Shown: positions 1 to 5,966 of the stretch, one piece after another
Layout: each line of letters starts with the position of its first letter
Position numbering within the stretch: the stretch's first letter is position 1
Source: an uncultured Eggerthellaceae bacterium
GTDB taxonomy: Bacteria; Actinomycetota; Coriobacteriia; Coriobacteriales; Eggerthellaceae
Assembly: GCA_934630905.1 (NCBI GenBank)
Contig: CAKTXN010000051.1
Location: 1 to 12,660 of the forward strand
Length of the DNA stretch: 12,660 nt
Reading direction: 5' to 3'
Position numbers and translations under genes: made by a program
The notes under the pieces: generated by a model
The model's database searches: none
Seen by the model: only the letters and a program-made list of their open reading frames with translations
What the model was told of the DNA's origin: nothing

Positions 1-678
1 AAGCGGCAGCGTTACCAGCACGCACCCTTCTTCAAGCGACACGGAAACATCGTTGCCAATCAGCTCGTTCGAAAGACCCAGCGAACAGCGATTCGTCAAA
101 TCGCCACCGCCAAGCTCGTATTTCATTCCCTGAATAGTCACGCCGCGCGAGCAATCCGAAAGAGAAATCACCGAAACGGTGCGCTGCTCTTTCGGCAGCG
201 TGCAGAAATCGGGGCTCTGATCTGCGCCCAGCATCAACAACCGATACCCACCCGGCATGACAACAAGCTGCACGGCATCGGAAATCCCCCACACCGCTCG
301 ATGCGTTCTCAACGCAAACCCCGCCATAGTCTGAATTGCCGCAAACATGTGATCAAGCCGTCCCGCGAACGCTCCATATACCGAAACGGAATCGATATCG
401 TTATCGGCGCACCAATCAAGGGCCAAACCCAAATCGCTATCGTCTTTTTCCTCGGGAAAACGCACCGTAGGAATGTCGCTTGGAACAAAACCCAGCGAAT
501 CGAAATCCCCCACAACAAGCGTTGGCGTCACGCCAATTGCCTGCAAATGGGCATATCCCGCATCAACGGCAACAATATCATCATAGGGATGCTGTTCGTA
601 AAAACGAAGAAACGCCGCCGCGTTGAACGAGGAAGCAGCGACCAAAGCAGCAGTCCGCACGATCCTTCCCCTTTCCAT
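1..678 (-). CDS. thiN: Thiamine pyrophosphokinase, 3' end cut by window edge
   Basis: Transfers pyrophosphate from ATP to thiamine, giving thiamine diphosphate and AMP in the cytoplasm. I translated this frame by hand; it stays open for 226 codons to the left edge, close to the usual 210-220 residues, so only a few codons should be missing. Family marks seen: VVGDFDSL at about 55-62 with the metal- and ATP-binding aspartates, EKDDSDL at 77-83, GRLDH at 106-110, and the C-terminal thiamine-binding half ending in GLSNEL at 201-206 followed by VSVSLEEGCVLVTLP. The ATG at 678 is the first start after an in-frame TGA. Its Shine-Dalgarno sequence is weak. It begins 22 nt after the last paired base of rnpB, with no clear terminator between, so it may be read through from the rnpB promoter. 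No TPP riboswitch fits in the gap. Confidence 0.9.
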   Translation of the reverse strand, partial: MERGRIVRTAALVAASSFNAAAFLRFYEQHPYDDIVAVDAGYAHLQAIGVTPTLVVGDFDSLGFVPSDIPTVRFPEEKDDSDLGLALDWCADNDIDSVSVYGAFAGRLDHMFAAIQTMAGFALRTHRAVWGISDAVQLVVMPGGYRLLMLGADQSPDFCTLPKEQRTVSVISLSDCSRGVTIQGMKYELGGGDLTNRCSLGLSNELIGNDVSVSLEEGCVLVTLPL

Positions 679-700
679 AACGCTTCAGTCAGAAGAAAAT

Positions 701-1038
701 GAGTGGGCCTGTAAGCCGGGTTCTGTCGAGAGCGATCATTTATCTTGCACGCATGTCGCCATGCGCCTTATCGCGCGCAACCCGAATGCACGGTAGGGCG
801 GCCGTATCGCACTCCTATTTGCGCTTGCTCCAGATGGGGTTTACCAAGCCGCTGCATTGCTGCAACGCTGGTGCGCTTTTACCGCACCGTTTCAGCTTTT
901 CTCGCAGAACGAGTCTGCGGGAGTCTTCTTTTCTGTGGCACTTTCCGTCGGATCGCCCCGCCCAGTCGTTAACTGGCATCTTGCCCTAAGGAGCCCGGAC
1001 TTTCCTCACGCCGAAGCGCGCGATCGCTGAGCCCACTC
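701..1038 (-). ncRNA. rnpB: RNase P RNA (class A type)
   Basis: Catalytic RNA of ribonuclease P, which trims the 5' leader from pre-tRNAs. On the minus strand the 5' conserved block GAGGAAAGTCCGGGCTCC lies at 1007-990 and the 3' block ACAGAACCCGGCTTAC at 726-711; these form the P4 core and flanks. The ends close as helix P1: GAGTGGGC (1038-1031) pairs perfectly with GCCCACTC (708-701). The hairpin GGTGCGGTAAAAGCGCACC at 888-870 matches the P11/P12 region of the E. coli RNA almost base for base, and GGTAAACCCCA and GCAAGCGCAAATAGG follow in the expected order. The length of about 338 nt is slightly short of the E. coli form. The true ends may extend a few bases beyond P1. Confidence 0.95.
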
Positions 1039-1047
1039 AAGGTGCGT

Positions 1048-1056
1048 ATTGTATCA
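1048..1056 (-). promoter_or_regulatory. Candidate extended -10 promoter of rnpB
   Basis: The minus strand reads TGATACAAT, an extended -10 element (TGN plus TACAAT). It ends 9 nt before the first base of helix P1, which puts the predicted start of transcription at or just before the 5' end of the RNase P RNA. No good -35 hexamer lies at 16-18 nt upstream, as is common with extended -10 promoters. The match is inferred from position and sequence only. Confidence 0.6.
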
Positions 1057-1165
1057 AAATATCGAAGGCAAAGGCGCACACGCCGTAAAAAACGCGGAAT
1101 CACGGAGGAAATGCAATTGAGAGAGGTGCAGGGAAACGCTCCACGCAGCGCGCAGCAACAAAAGA

Positions 1166-1477
1166 TTACAGCGAAGGAAGTGAACTCAGCCATTCCTGAA
1201 CAGCGGCATCGGCGATTGCATTCGCGCTGATAGAAAGCTGCTTTCTACGCGCTGTATGGCCCGAAATCACTTCGACGGCCGTTTTCGGCACGCCCAGAGA
1301 AGACGCCACCGCTTTGCACACCGCTTTGTTCGCCTTACCGCCATCGGGCGCGGCCGTTACCCGCACGCATACAGCCTGGATCCCGTCTTCAAAGACCTTA
1401 CGGCCCATAACTTCGTCACGCCCCGAACGGGGCGTGACGCGAACAGTAATGATTATGTTTGATTGCGCGGCAGCCAT
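1166..1477 (-). CDS. yggU: DUF167 family protein YggU
   Basis: Small conserved protein of the DUF167/YggU family, 103 residues, the usual size; its biochemical role is not established. Seen in the sequence: the VRVTPRSGRDEVMG opening strand, the GGKANKAVCKAVA segment at about 46-58 that marks the family, and VEVISGHTARRKQLSI at about 68-83. The ATG at 1477 shares one base with the divIVA stop (TAATG). There is no good Shine-Dalgarno sequence, so translation is probably coupled to divIVA. It is the last protein gene of the division block before rnpB. I see no convincing terminator in the 100 nt after its stop. yggU is a frequent neighbour of yggS, proC and yggT in many bacteria, which agrees with this context. 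Confidence 0.9.
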   Translation of the reverse strand: MAAAQSNIIITVRVTPRSGRDEVMGRKVFEDGIQAVCVRVTAAPDGGKANKAVCKAVASSLGVPKTAVEVISGHTARRKQLSISANAIADAAVQEWLSSLPSL

Positions 1478-2280
1478 TAATCGATGTCGTCGAAACCGAA
1501 ATCGTCATCGGTGTCGCCAAAGCCCGAGAAGTCTTTTTCCACCACAGATGGGCTGGGCGTTGCAGCAGCAACAACAGGCTGGCTTGCCGGAACAGCAAAC
1601 GCGGGTACATACTCGTCATCTTTGCGAGAAACCGGCTGAACCGTCTGCTTCGAAGCCGCAGGCGTTGTAGCAAAACGACCATGGGCGCTGTTCTTCACGC
1701 GCTCTTCGGTGCTTAGAGCGGAAAGCTTGCTCGTAGCATCGGCAATGAAGTTCTTCAGCATTTCCTGGTAGCCGGAACGAACTTCGTCGCGCTCGTCTTC
1801 CAAGCCGTCGATTGCCTGCTCGACCTGCTCGCGCTTCTCGTTTGCCTCGTTGATGATCTCGGCCGCTTTGTCCTGTGCCTGGGCAATAATCTGACCGGCC
1901 TGAACTTGCGCATTCGACACAATTTCATCAGCATTGCGCTGCGCAACAATAAGCACCTGCGCAATAGCGCTTCCATCGGCCTTTGCATCGGAAAGCTGCG
2001 CCTGCAAATCTGCGATAAGGGCGTCTTTTTCCGCCAGAACCGACTCATCTACGCTCGACTCGATGGTAACCACTTCGGGCTCGGTCTGAACCGGCTTATC
2101 AAAGCCCGCAAAAACGTTATCAGCATCGGCCAGCTGGCCCTCAAGCTCTGCAACATGGCTGTTCAGGATATCGATTTCATCGGATACATACTCCAAGAAA
2201 TCGTCAACCTCTTCGACTTTATAGCCGTTTTTGCTGATGGTAAAGCCTTGGTTTTGAATATCGGTAGAAGTAATTGCCAT
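1477..2280 (-). CDS. divIVA: DivIVA/Wag31-like cell-division and polar-growth protein
   Basis: Membrane-curvature-sensing coiled-coil scaffold at septa and poles; in Actinobacteria it recruits wall-synthesis proteins. The 267-residue product opens with the DivIVA N-terminal domain: DIQNQGF, then NGYKVEEVDDFLEYV at about 18-32, with the aromatic residue before the GY turn that inserts in the membrane. A short coiled coil follows to about residue 52, a spacer, then a long A/E/Q-rich coiled coil at about 105-195 (NAQVQAGQIIAQAQDKAAEI and on). The remaining 70 residues look disordered and end in a very acidic peptide, DTDDDFGFDDID. Start ATG at 2280 has AAAGGA 7 nt upstream. It lies 33 nt after yggT and overlaps yggU by one base, as expected for the ftsZ-sepF-yggT-divIVA order. 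Confidence 0.95.
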   Translation of the reverse strand: MAITSTDIQNQGFTISKNGYKVEEVDDFLEYVSDEIDILNSHVAELEGQLADADNVFAGFDKPVQTEPEVVTIESSVDESVLAEKDALIADLQAQLSDAKADGSAIAQVLIVAQRNADEIVSNAQVQAGQIIAQAQDKAAEIINEANEKREQVEQAIDGLEDERDEVRSGYQEMLKNFIADATSKLSALSTEERVKNSAHGRFATTPAASKQTVQPVSRKDDEYVPAFAVPASQPVVAAATPSPSVVEKDFSGFGDTDDDFGFDDID

Positions 2281-2313
2281 TTTTTCGTCCTTTCGAGGTC
2301 GGCCGGCAAACTA

Positions 2314-2589
2314 TTACAAAAGAAAGAGAAGCATACGCACAACAAAGCGCACCACAAATTGTAATACAATTAGAGCTACGATAGGACTGATGTCGATCAT
2401 TCCGCCAATCGGGGGAATGAATTTACGGAAAATACCCAAAAAGGGATCGACGATCTTGGACAATGCGTCACGAATGTCCGCAATAACGCCCGTCGCAACA
2501 GGAAACCAGGTCATAATGCAATACGCCAGGATAATCCATGTGTAGATATCCACAGCGGCATAAATGAGCCGAATAAGCGCAGTGATCAC
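2314..2589 (-). CDS. yggT: YggT family integral membrane protein (YlmG)
   Basis: Small membrane protein of the YggT/YlmG family, 91 residues, usual length. Members are linked genetically to division, septum placement and, in plastids, nucleoid distribution; the molecular role is unsettled. Two hydrophobic segments are visible, at about 4-28 (with IYTWIILAYCIMTWFP) and about 68-90. Between them lies the family signature DPFLGIFRKFIPPIGGMIDI at about 48-67, followed by SPIVALIVLQ. The start is GTG at 2589, with AGGAG 7 nt upstream. It overlaps the proC stop in the arrangement GTGA, a sign of coupled translation. DivIVA follows 33 nt later. Placement between sepF/proC and divIVA is typical for Gram-positive division clusters. 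Confidence 0.93.
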   Translation of the reverse strand: MITALIRLIYAAVDIYTWIILAYCIMTWFPVATGVIADIRDALSKIVDPFLGIFRKFIPPIGGMIDISPIVALIVLQFVVRFVVRMLLFLL

Positions 2590-3464
2590 GATAGAGCTCC
2601 TAACTCAAGGGATCGCTTGGTAGCCGCAGCTACTCCTTTATCAATAACCGAAGAAAAATCGGCCTCGTTCATAGCATCAAGCGCAGCAAGCGTTGTACCG
2701 CCCGGGCTGCATACCGCTTTGCGAACCGCTTCGGGCGTTTGCTTTGTTTCAAGCAACAGCTGAGCGGTGCCGAAAACGGTCTGCAGAGCCAAGCTCTGCG
2801 CTAAGTCAAACGAAAGCCCCTGCTTCACGCCGCCATCGCGCAGTGCTTCAACGAACGCGGCAACATACGCAGGACCCGAACCGCTCACGGCGCACACCGC
2901 ATCCATGGCGATCTCTTCAACAACAACCGCATCGCCCAAACACGCGAACAAGGCACGCACAAATTCAACATCGCTCGCCGATGCTCCCCCATCGCCCACA
3001 ACAGCTGTCATACCAGCACTCACCAAAAGCGGCGTATTCGGCATAGTGCGCACAACGCGTGCGCCTTCGGGCAGAAGAGAGCGAAGCGTTTGCGTGGTAA
3101 TACCGGCAGCGATAGAAACGAAAAGCGGCTTCTTTTCTGCTGCGTCTGCACCCGAAGCGCCACCGAAAACGGAACACGCCTGAAGCGATGCCGTCACTGC
3201 AGGCAAAACTTGCGGCTTCACCGCAAGGATGACCACATCGGGCGTGTCGGAGATAAGGCTTCCATCTTCCACGCACGAAACGCCGTATGTCTCTTCCAGA
3301 TACGCACGACGCTGAGCTCCCGGGTTGGCAACCTCAAAGCACGTTGCATCCAGCGCGCACGCAGGCTGCTCTTGCGAGCGAATGAGGCCGGCCATAATGG
3401 CCTCACCCATTTTGCCGCCGCCGATCAGGGCGATTTTTTTGACCGCATCACCTGACATGATCAT
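2586..3464 (-). CDS. proC: Pyrroline-5-carboxylate reductase
   Basis: Reduces delta-1-pyrroline-5-carboxylate to L-proline with NAD(P)H, the last step of proline synthesis, in the cytoplasm. Counting from the ATG at 3464 (292 residues), the Rossmann dinucleotide loop is GGGKMG at 15-20, then VKPQ at 82-85, MPNTP at 141-145, the P5CR signature SGSGPAY at 194-200, and CSPGGTT near 252-258. Start choice: the frame also offers GTG at 3476 and ATG at 3458. The ATG at 3464 is preferred because AAGG lies 11 nt before it and it follows the sepF stop by one base (TAGCATG); the GTG overlaps that AAGG. An inserted Ala/Gly-rich stretch near 98-111 is longer than in short homologues. It overlaps the yggT start by 4 nt. 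A metabolic gene inside a division operon, but a known neighbour of yggS and yggT. Confidence 0.95.
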   Translation of the reverse strand: MIMSGDAVKKIALIGGGKMGEAIMAGLIRSQEQPACALDATCFEVANPGAQRRAYLEETYGVSCVEDGSLISDTPDVVILAVKPQVLPAVTASLQACSVFGGASGADAAEKKPLFVSIAAGITTQTLRSLLPEGARVVRTMPNTPLLVSAGMTAVVGDGGASASDVEFVRALFACLGDAVVVEEIAMDAVCAVSGSGPAYVAAFVEALRDGGVKQGLSFDLAQSLALQTVFGTAQLLLETKQTPEAVRKAVCSPGGTTLAALDAMNEADFSSVIDKGVAAATKRSLELGALS

Positions 3465-3465
3465 G

Positions 3466-4332
3466 CTACAAAACACCTTGATTCTTCAAATCTTGCAGCT
3501 CGGTAACGGAAAGCGCATCGCCCACACAAATGGCGAAAACCTTGTTCCCCACGCAATCCACGCGTGCATCGAATGCACTTGCAACGCCGAAAGAGAAATC
3601 GAGGATACGCTTCGAAAGCGCCTCTTGCGTGGCCGTCAAGCAAAGCACGGCAACATCGCCGGTGCGCACTGTTTTCGCCATGCGAGCAACATCGCCATAC
3701 GCCTGAGGCTTCAAAACCGTCAGAAGGCGCGGAGCCGGACCCGATGTCTGACGCGCGGATACCGCCGAAAACGCTTCGTACGACAAACCTGCAGGGCGCA
3801 GCGTTGGCTGCTCGGACAACGGTGAAATCACCGCCGGCTTCTCGGGAGCCGGTTGAGACTCAGCGGGCTGCGAGAAGCTATCGGTTGTGGGCGTGAACAG
3901 TAAGTTCAAGCCCTCCGAACGCAATTCGCGCGATGGCGTTTCAAAATCAAACGCGCCACGGTCGGCAGATGCGCCTTCAGACGCGTGGGAATTCCAATCG
4001 GAATGCGTGTCGATGTCGAGCTGCGTGTTGGCACGCACATCATCGATGGAAACCAAACGGGGACGAGTTACCCCACTGGAACCAGATTGGCGGTCATATG
4101 AGGAACGGCTCGAACGGTCGTCGTAAGAATCCCGCGAAGAATTGCGACTTGAACGATTGTCGTAATCGTTAGCGTACGAACCACGATTATCATACGAATC
4201 GTAATCATCGTAGCCGCCATCGTCGTAATCGTCGTAGCCAGCGTCATCGTAGTCATCGTACTCATCGTAGCCGTCGTTATGGTAATCGTTTTTCGATCCA
4301 AAACCCAGCTTCGATTTGAGACCGTCAAACAT
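3466..4332 (-). CDS. sepF: SepF, FtsZ membrane anchor with long Asp/Tyr-rich linker
   Basis: Binds the C-terminal peptide of FtsZ, tethers the ring to the membrane and is the expected substitute for FtsA, which is absent here. From the ATG at 4332 the product is 288 residues, against about 150-200 in many homologues. MFDGLKSKLGFG at 1-12 can form the amphipathic membrane helix. Residues about 16-80 are a repetitive Asp/Tyr/Ser/Arg stretch, then a disordered linker to about 200. The SepF domain follows at about 201-272: LLTVLKPQAYGDVARMAKTV, a short strand VAVLCL, then RILDFSFGVASAF with the conserved glycine of the dimer interface. A start at 4368 adds 12 residues and has AGGTGG, but the 4332 start has the stronger GGAGGG and puts the helix at the N-terminus. 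Its stop TAG is one base before the proC ATG. Confidence 0.92.
   Translation of the reverse strand: MFDGLKSKLGFGSKNDYHNDGYDEYDDYDDAGYDDYDDGGYDDYDSYDNRGSYANDYDNRSSRNSSRDSYDDRSSRSSYDRQSGSSGVTRPRLVSIDDVRANTQLDIDTHSDWNSHASEGASADRGAFDFETPSRELRSEGLNLLFTPTTDSFSQPAESQPAPEKPAVISPLSEQPTLRPAGLSYEAFSAVSARQTSGPAPRLLTVLKPQAYGDVARMAKTVRTGDVAVLCLTATQEALSKRILDFSFGVASAFDARVDCVGNKVFAICVGDALSVTELQDLKNQGVL
4189..4269 (-). repeat. Short in-frame repeats coding the Asp/Tyr tract of SepF
   Basis: Degenerate tandem units coding YDDYDD-like peptides (YDEYDDYDDAGYDDYDDGG and so on). On the plus strand they read as recurring cgtaatcgt/cgtagtcat blocks. The repeat lies inside the sepF frame and keeps it open. Such tracts tend to vary in copy number between strains, by slippage or recombination. 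Confidence 0.75.
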
Positions 4333-4336
4333 GCCA

Positions 4337-4342
4337 CCCTCC
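4337..4342 (-). promoter_or_regulatory. Shine-Dalgarno sequence that favours the inner sepF start
   Basis: GGAGGG on the minus strand, 4 nt before the ATG at 4332. It is a better match to the anti-Shine-Dalgarno sequence than AGGTGG (4378-4373) before the outer ATG at 4368. Both sites could be used, giving two SepF forms that differ by 12 residues at the membrane-binding end. Confidence 0.5.
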
Positions 4343-4388
4343 GACGATCCGATTTTTGGAAGTTCCATAATGCCACCTAATAAATCTG

Positions 4389-4401
4389 GGCGCAGCGCGC
4401 C
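4389..4401 (-). promoter_or_regulatory. Small GC hairpin in the yggS-sepF gap
   Basis: GGCGC-GCT-GCGCC can fold into a 5-bp stem with a 3-nt loop in the 56-nt gap between yggS and sepF, followed by CAGATTTATT. It could be a weak attenuator, an RNA processing or stability site, or nothing. The U-run is too poor to call it an intrinsic terminator, and sepF must be expressed with or after it. Confidence 0.3.
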
Positions 4402-4424
4402 ACCGTCACACCTTGATCAAAAAG

Positions 4425-5117
4425 CTATTCCGTGAAGGAGTCGCTAAAAATCGCACGGCCCACGCGAATCATTGTTGCACCCGCAGCAATGGCCTCGCGC
4501 CAGTCTTCGCTCATCCCCATGGAAAGCTCCGTGAATGTATTCGAATCATTTTCCCCTATTTCCCGGCGAATCTGGCGAAAAAGAGACGCTAAACCCGTAA
4601 ATGTTTCGAAAGCGATATGTTTATCGCCTTGGGGAGCCATAGTCATAAGGCCGCGCGGGCGCACATGAGGGCACGAAAGAGCCACTTTTACCAGCGCAAG
4701 CGCATCCGCAGGCGCACATCCGCCCTTCGATTCTTCGCCCGAAACATTAACTTCAATCAGGATATCCTGCACTTTGTCCAACTTTGCAGCAGCTTTCTCG
4801 ACAGCCCGGATATGATGCTCTTGATACACTGAGTGGATAAGGCAGGCATGCTGAACGATATGCGGGATTGCGCGCGACTGCACGTTGCCAATGAAATGCC
4901 AGTTTTCCAGAGGAAATGCTGCTGCTTTTTCTTCAAGGCACTCGGGACGATTCTCTCCGAAGTCGTGAGCGCCCGCAGAAATCGCCAACGCAACCTCGGG
5001 CGCTCCAACGGTCTTTGCCACGCCAATAAGCAAAACCTCGTGCGGGTCGCGCCCCGCCTGCTTGCATACCTCGTCAACTTCTTGGCGAACCGTACGATAA
5101 TTCTTATCTGCGCTCAT
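4425..5117 (-). CDS. yggS: YggS family pyridoxal phosphate homeostasis protein (YlmE)
   Basis: PLP-binding protein (PLPBP/YggS/YlmE/PROSC) that carries or buffers pyridoxal phosphate; no enzyme activity is known. The 230-residue length is normal. The PLP Schiff-base lysine is K35 in IGVAKT. Other family marks: FGENR at 53-57, HFIGNVQS at 74-81, VNVSGEESKGG at 123-133, LSMGMSEDW at 198-206, and MIRVGRAIF at 216-224, which closes the phosphate site. HFIGNVQ has Asn where many homologues have His. Start ATG at 5117 with AGGAG 6-7 nt upstream, two bases after the pgeF stop. It sits in the usual ylmD-ylmE-sepF order of Gram-positive clusters, while yggS next to proC/yggT is the order known in many other bacteria. 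Confidence 0.95.
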   Translation of the reverse strand: MSADKNYRTVRQEVDEVCKQAGRDPHEVLLIGVAKTVGAPEVALAISAGAHDFGENRPECLEEKAAAFPLENWHFIGNVQSRAIPHIVQHACLIHSVYQEHHIRAVEKAAAKLDKVQDILIEVNVSGEESKGGCAPADALALVKVALSCPHVRPRGLMTMAPQGDKHIAFETFTGLASLFRQIRREIGENDSNTFTELSMGMSEDWREAIAAGATMIRVGRAIFSDSFTE

Positions 5118-5119
5118 CT

Positions 5120-5956
5120 CTATCTCCTTATTCCGAAAGCGCCTTGGCGTCCGCAGACACCACCGCTTGCTCTATATGAGAACAGCCGATCGCCGTTGCA
5201 TACCGTGCACTCATTCGCGCAAACCACTCGCTGGGGGTCAAGACCCGCCCGCTGAGCATCGGCGGCAACGGCAGCGGCAAGATCAACATGTCGCCCGTCC
5301 AACAATACCGCAGAACCGTACGCTTCACTAAATTGTCGCGCAATCTCTGCGGAAACTTCGAGACACGAAGCGCATATATGGGGGCCAATGTAGAGGTTAT
5401 AGGATGCCGCGCCCGCATTGAAACCCGCTTTTTCATCTTGGAGCGCCATTTCGCGCACAGCTTTTCCTACAATGCCCGCAAGCGCCCCACGCCACCCCGC
5501 ATGAAGTACCGCGAAACGCCCCGAAGGAGACACGACAATCGCGGGAAGACAATCGGCGAAGCAGAGAAGCGCTGCTTTTTCGGGAACGTTGACGATAATG
5601 CCATCGGCTCCTTCTGCTGCTTGCTGCGCATACGTATCCCACGCTTCTGCGCCGCCGCAATCCACCGTAACCAGATTCGTGCCGTGAATCTGATTCGGCA
5701 CCAGCACGGGCGCCCGGGAAAACCCCAACGCATCAAGAAGAAGCTGCCTGTTTTGAGCCACAGCAAGCGCATCGTCGTTCACATGCGTTGCCAAATTCAG
5801 CGAATCATACGGCGGCTTGCTTACGCCGCCGAAGCGCAACGTAAACCCGGCATAAACGCCAACAGACGACGCAAGAGCGTCGTCTGTCAGAAAAGATATG
5901 GCATTAACCGTATGCTGCTCCAAATGCGGATAAGGCAGCCGATTCAGGCACGCCAT
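5120..5956 (-). CDS. pgeF: Peptidoglycan editing factor PgeF (YfiH/YlmD, DUF152)
   Basis: Multicopper-polyphenol-oxidase-fold protein. E. coli YfiH hydrolyses UDP-MurNAc-L-Ser so that only the L-Ala form goes into peptidoglycan; the same role is inferred here beside murC. The 278-residue product carries the metal-site set: H91 in NQIHG, C136 in FADCLP (the family usually has TADC), and H152 in LHAGWRG. IGPHICASCLEV at 190-201 corresponds to the IGP.I....YEV block. The C-terminus ends in LFSYRASGGVCGRQGAFGIR, as in homologues. The ATG at 5956 lies 10 nt after the ftsZ stop with no Shine-Dalgarno sequence, so I infer coupling to ftsZ translation. The gene ends two bases before yggS. The extra Cys-rich stretch near 246-253 is unusual but within family variation. 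Confidence 0.93.
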   Translation of the reverse strand: MACLNRLPYPHLEQHTVNAISFLTDDALASSVGVYAGFTLRFGGVSKPPYDSLNLATHVNDDALAVAQNRQLLLDALGFSRAPVLVPNQIHGTNLVTVDCGGAEAWDTYAQQAAEGADGIIVNVPEKAALLCFADCLPAIVVSPSGRFAVLHAGWRGALAGIVGKAVREMALQDEKAGFNAGAASYNLYIGPHICASCLEVSAEIARQFSEAYGSAVLLDGRHVDLAAAVAADAQRAGLDPQRVVCANECTVCNGDRLFSYRASGGVCGRQGAFGIRR

Positions 5957-5966
5957 GGCGCATCAC

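Noticed and set aside
301..702. Plus-strand open frame and the minus-strand frames at 32-292 and 309-518
   Set aside because: The minus-strand frame ending at the window edge gives a clear thiamine pyrophosphokinase; these others are shadows of it.
699..989. Plus-strand open frames at 699-989 and 745-972
   Set aside because: They lie opposite the RNase P RNA gene and have no protein family features.
679..1040. TPP riboswitch upstream of the thiamine pyrophosphokinase gene
   Set aside because: The upstream stretch is fully explained by RNase P RNA, and the 22-nt gap is too short for a riboswitch.
1060..1165. Intrinsic terminator after yggU
   Set aside because: The T-run near 1086-1091 is not preceded by a stable stem, and the small CGCT/AGCG pairing near 1140-1153 is too weak with no U-run.
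4189..4269. Possible CRISPR-like or satellite array
   Set aside because: The repeats are short, degenerate, without spacers, and in frame inside sepF.
4068..4376. Minus-strand alternative frame with Thr/Ile/Met repeats
   Set aside because: It is the sepF Asp/Tyr repeat tract read in another frame.
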